In this document: one piece after another, positions 60,501-64,000 of the stretch | Layout of the letters: every line of letters starts with the position of its first letter | Position numbering within the stretch: the stretch's first letter is position 1 | Assembly: GCA_032622095.1 (NCBI GenBank) | Contig: CP136061.1 | Span: 135,679,587-135,743,586 of the forward strand | From: Siphonodentalium dalli | Taxonomy: Eukaryota > Mollusca > Scaphopoda > Gadilida > Siphonodentaliidae | DNA length: 64,000 nucleotides | Direction of reading: 5' to 3' | Notes under the pieces: generated by a model | Told to the model about the DNA's origin: nothing | The model's input: only the letters and a program-made list of their open reading frames with translations | Databases searched by the model: none | Made by a program: the position numbers and the translations under genes

Positions 60501-63500
60501 CCGTCCGTCAACAATTCTTTGAACATCTTCTCCTCTGGAACTGTAAGACCAAATTGGTTCATATTTGGTGTGGATGTTCCCTAGGTGACTCTCATTTAGA
60601 TTTGTTCAAATGAGGTCACTGGGTCAAATATTTGCGAAGCCAGGCCCATAACTCTGTAATTCTTACAACAACTTCTTCTCAAATTTCATTGGGCCGAATG
60701 GGTTCATATTTGGTACAAAGTGTCTTTGGGGGACTGTTATTCAGATTTGATCAAATGAGGTCATTGGGTCGAATGTGGGCGTAGCCAGTGACATAACTAA
60801 AAAAATAAAAATATTCAGATTTTTGGAATTTTCACCTTACTCAATTTAACAAACAAACAAAAATTTAAGCATGTTATAAAATTTGAAAAAGTGACACCAT
60901 TATAACATCTTCAGAGTTATGAAACTTTAATAATCTTTAATCTTCTGAAATTACAGAAATATTCCATTAACCATCCCCCTCCCACATGGCCCAGACCCAC
61001 CCCCACCCTGCAGTGGCCTACACCCAACCAGCATCCCTCCCAACGGATATCATTTCCAGCTTCCAACAGTATTACCTGTTCTATTAAAGTTGCAGATATC
61101 TCTTTGTGGATAGACAAGAGAGAAACACAGGTCATTAATTAGAATAAAATGTCACTGACAGCTTGTATAAACATACTGCTAGCAATTTTAAACAAACTTC
61201 CTGAATTTAGTGTGTCTGACATTTGCAGGTCAGAGAATCATTAATAAGAGGCACAATCTATCATGTATTGTTCAACAGGGCAAATAGGATGTCTGTCATT
61301 TGCAGAATTAGGTCCCCAGAGGGTGAATTTAGTGATGCTACACCACACAGCGGGCTAGCATCACCAAATTCACCTCATAATTGAGGTGTCCAATGGGTGA
61401 ACATCAACTTCAACTGGGGAACTTCAATCTTATCCTAGGTCTGCCATAGCAGTTGAGGGCCTTAGCAGAATGAGGTCCCCAGAGGGTGAATTTAGTGATG
61501 CTAGCCCACTGTGCAGGATAGCGTCACTAAAGTCACCCTATGGGGGACCTCATTCCGCAAATGACAGACACACTATCACACTATTTCAAGGCTTGATTGT
61601 ATAATACATTGTGTTGCTTGAGGCCAGGCACATACAATGTAGGAATAGGCACACTATTTGCAGGCTTGCTCCTTTGGTGATTGTGGTTCAGACTTGTTCA
61701 ATCATGGTCACCAGGTCAAGTATGTGCAAGGCCAGCTACATTACTCTTTCTCTACATAGTAATTCATGATGTGTCTTCTATGCAAGAATCAAATGGCCTA
61801 TTTTGCTTATATTTGGTATGAAATTACCTTGGGTGACAGATTTGTGAAAATGGGATCACAAAGTCAAATAAGGGCAGAGCCAGAGACTTAACTATTTCAC
61901 TACATAATAATTCTTAAAATATATTTGCAAGAACTTGTTGGCTTGTTTAGCAATTTGTCAAGAAATGGTGGGGCTATGGGGAGTTAACACTTTTGTGTCT
62001 AATAAAATCATTGAAATATCAAATTCATTAAAACATCTACCTTGGAACCACCTGACTGATTAATCTGATATACATGTATTGTGTTTTGGGTCCATGGATA
62101 ATTGGGCTTCAAACATGTCTAAATGGTTTTGGAAAAAGGCTCTTGTGAGATTGGAAATTTCCAACAATTGAGAAAGTTTGAGGTGTCAGTTGTGAAATTC
62201 CAACCTACGACTTGGGAGTCTGTAGCCCGGTCAAAGGGGACTTGTTGAGCTGGAGGAGGAGTGGGTCATCAGTAGTGTAAAGTTGGTAATTTCAAGGTGG
62301 ATTTTCACCAATCTACATATCTGAAGTCTCTCTAGCCACATATCCTGTTTAGAGCTATTTCTTTTAAAGTGATTATGAAAAGTTCTGACTGTTGTAGTCT
62401 CCAGAATCCCAGTCTTATCAGTCTTTGCAGTCTGGTGAGCGAGCCCACAGTCATTGACTGTCTTGTTAGTACCTTTTTGCCTTTTTGGAAGTTTCTATAC
62501 CCCTATAATTGCAGAAGATAAAATGCATAATCGAGGTGCGCAATGGGTGAACATCACCAACTTCAACTGGCAAACTTCAATCTTATCCTAGGTCTCCCAT
62601 AGCAGTTGAGGCCTAAGCAGAATGAGGTTCCCAGAGGGTGAATTTGGTGATGCTAGCCTGCTGTGCATGATAGCGTCACTAAATTCATGCTCTGGGGACC
62701 TCATTCTGCAAATAACAGACATTATTTGCAGGCTTGATTGTTATGTAAACAACATTACTGTTTCACTGGCATTACTTATCCAATTGGTCAAATAAGATAC
62801 TGAGGTGTAAGCAGAATGAGGTCCCCAGAGGGTGAATTTGGTGATGCTAGCCCGCTATGCGGGGTAGCATCACTAAATTCACCCTCTGGGGACCTCATTC
62901 TGCAAATGACAGACACCCTATTTCAAGGCTTGCTGATGTGTAATAAAAACTTGACGGCAAACATTGGAAAAAGTCACTTTATTGAAAGATATTTTGGAAA
63001 TCATCTTTAGACTTAAATGTTTGAACTTACTACATGATTAGTGATGTTTGTTGACAAATCACTGTAACAGTTTTGTTTAGATAATAATGGCAAAATAACA
63101 TGCAAAATTTCAATATTGGAGGACTAACAATAGTTAACGTAAGAACAAAGTCTATCTATTTCTCCATCTTATTCTTGGTGGTAATGTTTTTGCAGACTTT
63201 TATAATTATTGCACATAAAACCCACTGCAAAGGCCTTGGGTCCATTCTCTGTCTGGGTATGCCTTGACCCTTTCAGTGCCAAGTCCGATTTTTGTATCAA
63301 CCCATATTTCCTTGATCATTTTTCAAATTTATTGATTATAATAATGTGATACATTGATGGAAAGAGCTCTAATAGCTCTTTCCATCAATGTATCACATTA
63401 TTATAATCAATAAATTTGAAAAATGATCAAGGAAATATGGGTTGATACAAGAATCGGACTTGGCACTGAAAGGGTTAATATCCTTTGTGCTGAACTTCAT

Positions 63501-63682
63501 AATTTGGAGGTGCAAATAAGCCATGCCCATTTTATTAGGTAATTTATTATAGGAATTTTACATTTTACAACCTTGTTTCATGTTCACAGGATTATCAGAT
63601 GGTAACCATCCACAGTATGAGTTAGCTGAAATGGAAATGCTTACTCCAGATGAGGATGGAATCAGAACTGCTACTGCAAATG
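36198..63682 (+). CDS. KIAA2012: KIAA2012-like gene (DUF4670), partial model of nine exons
   Basis: Joined exons: 36198-36518, 36750-36919, 48896-49084, 52434-52522, 53012-53341, 54636-54707, 58607-58631, 59506-59591, 63590-63682. Total 1375 nt, 458 codons plus one base, without a stop. Every intron is GT/AG and each junction restores the frame. Identification rests on LPKTFLTRKGGLMLFSS in the first exon, an LDL-like 'IDLSLKLKTVDRLGLSALQYG' after it, and WPPDYL in the third, which match from memory the ordered N-terminal blocks of vertebrate KIAA2012. The later part is Ser/Arg-rich, then acidic, and looks disordered. KIAA2012 has no established biochemical function. The start codon, upstream exons and 3' end are outside or undetected. 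Most likely errors are missed small exons in the 12-kb second intron. Confidence 0.75.
36519..36749 (+). other. Intron, 231 bp
   Basis: Short intron, GTAAGT to TTCTTATAG. Nothing else seen in it. Confidence 0.7.
36750..36919 (+). CDS. KIAA2012: KIAA2012-like exon 2
   Basis: 170 nt between TTTTTCTTATAG and GTGAGT. It starts in phase 0 directly after the preceding codon and ends with two bases (AG) of a split codon. Translation runs TWLEEEDSSLTDPRHKAFFK, then FCHKEDKVPETDAHSQPG, then SDLGFYLRDLKEKQNNPL. Charged, with an aromatic cluster (FFKF); no known catalytic motif. Other frames are interrupted. Strong splice sites and the join to the neighbouring exons are the main support. Confidence 0.85.
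38276..38436. mobile_element. TTAA foldback MITE, family A2, deleted right arm
   Basis: Starts TTAACCCTTTCAGTGCCAAT, continues TTGTATCAACCCATATTTCC and AATGTGATACATTGATAGAA, turns around AGAGCTCTTAGAGCTCT and returns, but stops after ATTATTATAATGAAAAGGGTTAA. The last ~65 bp of the right arm are missing except the terminal AAAGGGTTAA. Full copies are at 59994 and 63264. Confidence 0.8.
39414..39793. mobile_element. TTAA-flanked MITE, family A (380 bp)
   Basis: Left TTAACCCTTTTATGATGGGA; right in complement TTAACCCTTTTATGACGGGA. These are the best-preserved ends of the family. It contains two AATGCATTCTCTTATATATG-type hairpins separated by three tandem copies of ATTGTTAAAGAATGTAAGAA. A 21-bp sequence that begins and ends with TTAA occurs on both sides (39397-39417 and 39790-39810). 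Confidence 0.85.
39855..40615. mobile_element. TTAA-flanked element, CTCTTTCGATGCCA ends (about 750 bp)
   Basis: Left TTAACTCTTTCGATGCCAAG; right in complement TTAACTCTTTCGCTGCCA. TTAA on both sides. Next to the left end is GCTCGCATAATTGCGAG, a short hairpin. The right TTAA is also the first four bases of repeat H copy 3, so the element landed in the TTAA that begins H. No transposase frame. Confidence 0.75.
40612..40985 (+). repeat. Dispersed repeat H, copy 3 (diverged)
   Basis: TTAAAGTGATGTGAAACAAT, 'GTGACTCTCATTAGCAAAATC', 'GTTTACATTTCTGCATATTCC' and ACATAATATGTTTAGGAC follow the block order of copies 1 and 2 at lower identity. Confidence 0.65.
42484..43190 (+). repeat. Degenerate tandem repeat, period about 165 bp, four units
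   Basis: Units share TTGAGCAATATTCAACAGAA, TTTCTTGATATTTGG, 'GTGGTTCACATTTGAGAAGA', AAGTTCGAATTTGGTCATGG and AGTTATGCCCCTTTT. A weaker relative lies at 53940-54260. Not coding: frames shift between units. Confidence 0.75.
43384..43734. mobile_element. TTAA-flanked inverted-repeat element hosting a mariner MITE
   Basis: The left arm runs from TTAAAGTTTACTGAAAATTT through TCCCATCAGTGATTCTACAT to GTATACTA. The right arm (from about 43675) is the complement, ending TTTCAGTAAACTTTAA. The 43477 mariner MITE sits between the arms. Arms of about 60 bp with very few mismatches. Confidence 0.75.
43477..43668. mobile_element. Mariner-type MITE, copy 3 (192 bp, near-complete)
   Basis: CAGTAATGCCCTAAATAATC to ATTTAGGGCATTACTG, pairing along almost its whole length (GGAAATATGGCTTGTTGC against GGCAACAAGCCATATTTCC). 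The left TA is intact; the right flank reads TC, probably a later mutation. Confidence 0.85.
44408..44535. mobile_element. Mariner-type MITE, copy 4, truncated
   Basis: Begins CAGTAATGCCCTAAATAATC after TA and follows the left arm and loop of copy 3. The right arm is lost after GAGCTTTCCGATGAATT. Confidence 0.75.
44540..46802. repeat. Field of nine TTTGGGTAATGA motifs in both orientations
   Basis: Forward motifs: 44889-44900, 45114-45125, 45310-45321, 45326-45337, 46600-46611, 46791-46802. Reverse motifs: 44540-44551, 45058-45069, 45286-45297. Several are extended to GCGTTTGGGTAATGACGCG, and 45286-45321 forms a hairpin. The hAT remnant at 45454-46566 sits within the field. Outside this stretch I did not see the motif. 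Confidence 0.7.
45454..46566 (-). mobile_element. hAT element remnant with BED-finger fragment, copy 2
   Basis: TAGGGTCCTGCGAATTGG at the left and ATATTCGCAGGACCCTA at the right. The 8-bp target duplication CATTGAGC is perfect (45446-45453, 46567-46574). Same family as 13450-14522, with matching interior (e.g. AGGCATGTTTTG, 'GAAGTTCCATCA', CGGAAACACCCGTTGTTG). Its BED-like frame (45889-46083) has lost one zinc cysteine and is non-functional. Confidence 0.9.
47200..47846 (-). repeat. Dispersed repeat G, complement strand
   Basis: GCCATCTTGGATT near 47342, 47521 and 47700, with TGACCTCTAGATGGGAACC and 'CATGAAATTTGTCACGGATG'. Three to four units. A TTAA MITE is inserted at its right end (47847) and the repeat resumes at 48106 with TTAAGAAACATTGCTACCAG. 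Confidence 0.8.
47847..48109. mobile_element. TTAA-flanked MITE, family A, inserted in repeat G
   Basis: Left TTAACCCTTCCATGACTGGA; right in complement TTAACCATTTCATGACGGAA. Two ATGCATTCTCTTANATATG hairpins inside. Removing the element and one TTAA rejoins TTTCATTAAGAAACATTGC, which matches the uninterrupted repeat near 30820 (TTTCATTAAAAAACATGGC). This shows the TTAA duplication directly. Confidence 0.85.
48896..49084 (+). CDS. KIAA2012: KIAA2012-like exon 3
   Basis: The acceptor TCATTTCAG precedes it and the donor GTAATA (moderate) follows; 189 nt, phase 2 to phase 2. The split codon AG+T gives Ser, then AGSHGDTYAESVLEAKQIRE, YLWSRADTHSTVWPPDYLAE and FHSQQVSPDIQTKPRATQSA. The block ending WPPDYL corresponds by memory to a conserved Trp-Pro-Pro-Asp segment of vertebrate KIAA2012 that follows the LPKTF motif by about a hundred residues, so order and spacing agree. 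The intron starts only about 50 bp before the minisatellite. Confidence 0.8.
49137..51250 (+). repeat. Minisatellite, unit about AGTTAACAGAGGGGAGTGAA
   Basis: More than sixty short units of 20-33 bp, with variants in a few positions: GGGGAGTGAATA or GGGGTGTGAATA, joined by ACAGTTAACAG, CTAGTTAACAG or CTGAATACCAGTTAACAG. The linkers alternate, giving a higher-order pattern with longer blocks repeated (e.g. around 49430-49560 and 49560-49650). Interrupted at 50899-51120 by a MITE. Unit lengths are not fixed multiples of three, so the HSPLLTVI-type frame on the minus strand is incidental. Confidence 0.95.
50899..51120. mobile_element. TTAA-flanked MITE, family A, inside the minisatellite
   Basis: The left junction is GACAG-TTAA-CATGACGTGAGC and the right junction CATTGAAAGC-TTAA-CAGAGGGAAG. 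Joining the flanks through one TTAA restores the minisatellite phrase CAGTTAACAGAGGG. The interior matches family A (GCTGCGCTGGTGCAGCATTAA, 'CTCCCATAGGGAGCCTCGCA'). The left end has lost the usual CCCTTT. Confidence 0.85.
51709..52153. mobile_element. hAT-type palindromic MITE, CAAGCCTGC ends, perfect TSD
   Basis: Starts CAAGCCTGCAAATAATGTGT; ends in complement CAAGGCTGCAAATAGTGC. The flanking 8-mers ACAACAGA (51701-51708, 52154-52161) are identical, giving the hAT-type duplication. Inner blocks pair as well (AGAGGGTGAATTTNNTGATG with its complement), and a central arm holds GGTGATGTTCACCCATTAGT. The head of a family with partial copies at 56453, 60251, 61279, 62500, 62801 and 63738. Confidence 0.85.
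52434..52522 (+). CDS. KIAA2012: KIAA2012-like exon 4
   Basis: 89 nt, acceptor CCATTTCTAG, donor GTAAGT, phase 2 to phase 1. The split codon TG+T gives Cys, then GRHKSSYRNYRRYASSRSSG and YTTRPSSSF. Very basic and rich in Ser, Arg and Tyr, so likely disordered; such a stretch could be phosphorylated or bind nucleic acid or tubulin, but nothing specific is shown. Support is from splice sites and phase only, as the exon is too short for motif evidence. Confidence 0.75.
52523..53011 (+). other. Intron, 489 bp
   Basis: GTAAGT to TTGTTTTCTAG. No repeat recognised. Confidence 0.65.
53012..53341 (+). CDS. KIAA2012: KIAA2012-like exon 5
   Basis: 330 nt, phase 1 to phase 1, acceptor TGTTTTCTAG, donor GTTCGT (weak). 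With C from the previous exon the frame begins RPETSIGGGVTGIRSETPEQ, continues through VVRMRLNSRSESSDRSRPST and ISDTEDKGVRGVTIKTTSPV to ILERLHSAQSIPSSLGMEQD and IDIQSGAA. Ser/Arg/Glu-rich, low complexity, no fold expected. It is the longest open exon; read-through past the donor would stop after about 22 more codons at 53409, an alternative 3' end if the donor is not used. Confidence 0.8.
53342..54635 (+). other. Intron, 1.29 kb
   Basis: Holds a hairpin at 53470-53545 (GGAAATGTTCAGATAATA against TTATTATCTGAACATTTCC) and weak relatives of the 165-bp tandem repeat (53940-54260). Nothing else seen. Confidence 0.6.
53470..53545. repeat. Hairpin of about 30-bp arms
   Basis: GGAAATGTTCAGATAATATG, then TTCAACAAA, pairs with TTTGTTGAAC and TTATTATCTGAACATTTCC around a GTCCATAGGAC turn. 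No relative in the window was noticed. Confidence 0.7.
54636..54707 (+). CDS. KIAA2012: KIAA2012-like exon 6
   Basis: 72 nt, acceptor TTGTTTTAG, donor GTATGT, phase 1 to phase 1. The frame gives VSEADEMILDEWDGDLGTDT then TEFRG. Strongly acidic, in contrast to the basic exon 4. Because its length is a multiple of three with equal phases, it could be skipped without breaking the frame. Confidence 0.8.
54955..55590 (+). repeat. Degenerate tandem repeat, period about 180 bp
   Basis: Three to four units with TTAAGTTGATANTAAATGC, TTTATTGCTAATTATTAGTG, 'CATCTGAGGTCAATGGCACC' and CCCATGACACTCCCGTGTCA. One further unit at 57995-58140. Confidence 0.7.
55590..55960 (+). repeat. Repeat I (TAGCTCACCTGAG), copy 1
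   Basis: TAGCTCACCTGAGACGAAGT, CTCCGGTGGAGCTATAGTCA, a CGTCCGTC run, 'CAACAATTCTTTAAACATCT', then ATTTGGTGTGGATGTTCC and TTCAAATGAGGTCACTGGGT. A repeat of this description is widespread in mollusc genomes to my knowledge. The start forms a hairpin (AGCTCACCTGAGAC... / ...CTCCGGTGGAGCT). Confidence 0.8.
56446..56850. mobile_element. CAAGCC-type palindromic MITE, partial
   Basis: Contains GCATTTGTAGAATGAGGTTC, CCAGAGGGTGAATTTGATTA, 'GGCCTCATCTTCTGGGAAGT', AGGTGCCCAATGGGTG and the closing CACTCTTTGGGGACTTC. Clearly the same architecture as 51709-52153, but both termini are decayed. Confidence 0.65.
56920..57990 (+). repeat. Repeat I, long diverged copy with 3' extension
   Basis: Opens with GTCTGTCAGAGCGTCCTTCC and 'CAACAATTGTTTTCTTCTC', then TTATATTTGGTATGCAGGG. 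The 3' part (GGAAATTCCCAAAAGTTTGA, 'TTTCAAATTTCAAGGTGAAG', AGTCATTGACTGTCTTGTTT) is matched by 61670-62480, so the two are copies of one element of about 1 kb. Confidence 0.6.
58607..58631 (+). CDS. KIAA2012: KIAA2012-like exon 7 (25-nt microexon)
   Basis: Acceptor AATTATTTTGCAG, exon of 25 nt, donor GTGAGT. It begins with two bases of a split Gly codon and ends with AG of a split Arg codon, giving GTGDPGAER across the joins. It is the only length that takes the frame from phase 1 to phase 2 so that exon 8 reads open, which is strong support for so small an exon. Confidence 0.7.
58632..59505 (+). other. Intron, 874 bp
   Basis: GTGAGT to ATCTTTTGTAG. Near 59320-59410 there is an imperfect inverted pair (TTGGCTACGGCAAACAGTGA / GTAGCAGATTGCCGAAGCCAA). 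Nothing else. Confidence 0.6.
59506..59591 (+). CDS. KIAA2012: KIAA2012-like exon 8
   Basis: 86 nt, acceptor ATCTTTTGTAG, donor GTAAGG, phase 2 to phase 1. Split codon AG+A (Arg), then IDDIDRGSTAGDLQSITEVT and RPLMPQYMG. Acidic start, no recognised domain. Good splice sites and frame agreement on both sides. Confidence 0.8.
59994..60206. mobile_element. TTAA foldback MITE, family A2 (213 bp, near-perfect hairpin)
   Basis: Starts TTAACCCTTTCAGTGCCAAG and returns through TTGGCACTGAAAGGGTTGA, with arms of about 100 bp that pair almost base for base around AAGAGCTCTAAGCTCTT. The right TTAA has become TTGA. Confidence 0.9.
60251..60423. mobile_element. CAAGCC-type MITE, 3' part displaced by repeat I
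   Basis: CAAGCCTGCAAATAGTGTGT, CATTTGCAGAATGAGATCCC, AGAGGGTGAATTTAGTGATG, then 'GGCCTCATCTTCTGGGAAGT' and CTCAAATTAACATTG, where the sequence passes into TAGCTCACCTGAG of repeat I. Confidence 0.7.
60424..60790 (+). repeat. Repeat I (TAGCTCACCTGAG), copy 2
   Basis: Nearly the same opening as copy 1 at 55590 (TAGCTCACCTGAGACGAAGT, CTCCGGTGGAGCTATAGTCA, CCGTCCGTCAACAATTCTTT), followed by ATTTGGTGTGGATGTTCCCT and TTCAAATGAGGTCACTGGGT. Confidence 0.8.
61279..61598. mobile_element. CAAGCC-type palindromic MITE, partial
   Basis: CAGGGCAAATAGGATGTCTG, AGGTCCCCAGAGGGTGAATT at the left; GGGGACCTCATTCCGCAAAT and CTATTTCAAGGCTTG at the right. Inner block TTGAGGGCCTTAGCAGAATG repeats the start of the left arm, so it is a composite of two palindromes. 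Confidence 0.7.
61670..62480 (+). repeat. Repeat I relative, second long copy
   Basis: GATTGTGGTTCAGACTTGTT, 'ATATTTGGTATGAAATTACC', GAGATTGGAAATTTCCAACA, GGTAATTTCAAGGTGGA and CAGTCATTGACTGTCTTGTT parallel 56920-57990 in order and orientation. Confidence 0.55.
62500..62732. mobile_element. CAAGCC-type palindromic MITE, 3' half
   Basis: GCAGAAGATAAAATGCATAA, AGGTGCGCAATGGGTGAACA, 'CCCATAGCAGTTGAGGCC', AAGCAGAATGAGGTTCCCAG and the end ATTATTTGCAGGCTTG. Confidence 0.7.
62801..62932. mobile_element. CAAGCC-type palindrome, best-preserved hairpin
   Basis: GCAGAATGAGGTCCCCAGAG plus GGTGAATTTGGTGATGCTA faces its complement (TAGCATCACTAAATTCACCC, TCTGGGGACCTCATTCTGC) around GCCCGCTATGCGGGG, then ends AATGACAGACACCCTATTTC and AAGGCTTG. 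Arms of about 40 bp with one mismatch. The 64-codon frame that starts here is a by-product. Confidence 0.85.
63264..63478. mobile_element. TTAA foldback MITE, family A2 (215 bp, near-perfect hairpin)
   Basis: CCCTTTCAGTGCCAAGTCCG pairs with the far end (CGGACTTGGCACTGAAAGGG) through the whole arm of about 100 bp; the loop is GAGCTCTAATAGCTC. Right flank TTAA, left flank TTGA. It ends 111 bp before exon 9. Confidence 0.9.
63590..63682 (+). CDS. KIAA2012: KIAA2012-like exon 9 (last in window)
   Basis: 93 nt, acceptor CATGTTCACAG, donor GTTTGT (weak), phase 1 to phase 1. The frame gives GLSDGNHPQYELAEMEMLTP then DEDGIRTATANG: acidic, Met-rich, no known motif. It is open and in frame with exon 8. 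Length is a multiple of three with equal phases, so it could be an optional exon. The gene must continue to the right, since no stop is reached. Confidence 0.7.
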
Positions 63683-63736
63683 GTTTGTGTCTAATAAAAC
63701 AAATTACAACTGAACAACTATATACTCCCCCTTGTC

Positions 63737-64000
63737 AAGCCTGCAAATAGGGTGTCTGTCATTTGCAGATTGAGGTTCCCAGCAGGTGAATTTAGTGATG
63801 CTATCCCGCAATTCACCCTCTGGGATTCTGCTTAGGCCTCAACTTCTATAGGAGACCTAGGATCCTAGGATCAGATAGAAGTTCCCCAGTTGAAGTTGGT
63901 GATGTTCACCCATTAGTCACCTCTATTATGCCTTTTATCTTCTGCAAAATAGTCGATATAGAAACTTTCCCAGTGCTGTGCTGTGCGGGATAGCATCACT
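63737..64000. mobile_element. CAAGCC-type MITE, cut by the window end
   Basis: TCAAGCCTGCAAATAGGGTG, TTTGCAGATTGAGGTTCCCA, 'GGCCTCAACTTCTATAGGAG', AGTTGGTGATGTTCACCCAT and the start of a second palindrome (GTGCGGGATAGCATCACT). Starts 55 bp after exon 9. Confidence 0.75.

Larger units (their letters stand above)
59592..63589 (+). other. Intron, 4.0 kb, packed with palindromes
   Basis: Contains two full foldback MITEs (59994, 63264), a repeat I copy (60424), CAAGCC palindromes (60251, 61279, 62500, 62801) and a long repeat I relative (61670-62480). 60790-61200 and 62940-63260 have no recognised features. Confidence 0.6.

Noticed and set aside
60155-62936. Frames sharing RSPEGEFGDA...LNSPSGDLIL at 51666, 51920, 60155, 60267 and 62816
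   Set aside because: They look like a conserved protein family, but all come from the palindromic CAAGCC MITE, readable in the same way on both strands.

Overview
This window looks like nuclear DNA of a lophotrochozoan animal, most likely a marine mollusc and probably a bivalve. The evidence is AT-rich sequence full of the palindrome TACATGTA, long introns with GT/AG borders, no bacterial-style gene packing, and several repeat classes I know from mollusc genomes. One of these begins TAGCTCACCTGAG and carries CGTCCGTC runs. The species call is inference.

Only one gene can be supported. It lies on the + strand from 36198 to 63682 and runs off the right edge. I assembled nine internal coding exons (36198-36518, 36750-36919, 48896-49084, 52434-52522, 53012-53341, 54636-54707, 58607-58631, 59506-59591, 63590-63682). 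They keep one open frame for 1375 nt, about 458 codons, and every junction agrees in phase. The motif LPKTFLTRKGGLMLFSS and a later WPPD block point to the poorly characterised animal protein KIAA2012 (DUF4670 family). The N-terminal and C-terminal exons were not found in the window.

The first 36 kb is non-coding as far as I can see and is built from repeats: 
(a) 2.2-12 kb: dispersed repeats containing 'CCAAGATGGC', split by a 1.06 kb hAT element with a perfect 8-bp target duplication. 
(b) 13.4-14.5 kb: a decayed hAT element with a BED-zinc-finger remnant; its sister copy is at 45.4-46.6 kb. 
(c) 15.6-18.2 kb: a foldback element with long arms. 
(d) 19-22 kb: hairpins and a compound inverted-terminal-repeat element. 
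(e) 21,982-29,535: a 2.52 kb unit in three almost identical tandem copies. 
(f) 30.07-30.28 kb: two 5S-rRNA-like segments. 
(g) 31.8-36.1 kb: degenerate tandem repeats and several small DNA transposons.

The introns are also transposon-rich. A recurring theme is non-autonomous elements flanked by TTAA whose ends begin CCCTTT or a close variant, which suggests piggyBac-type mobilisation of several sequence-unrelated families. In at least two places the empty target can be read from a neighbouring repeat copy. One intron holds a 1.8 kb minisatellite (unit about AGTTAACAGAGGGGAGTGAATA) that was hit by such an element. hAT-type palindromes with CAAGCCTGC ends crowd the last introns. I saw no tRNA, CRISPR array, virus or intact transposase gene, and no obviously new biological system. 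The most interesting material is the transposon biology and the unannotated gene.
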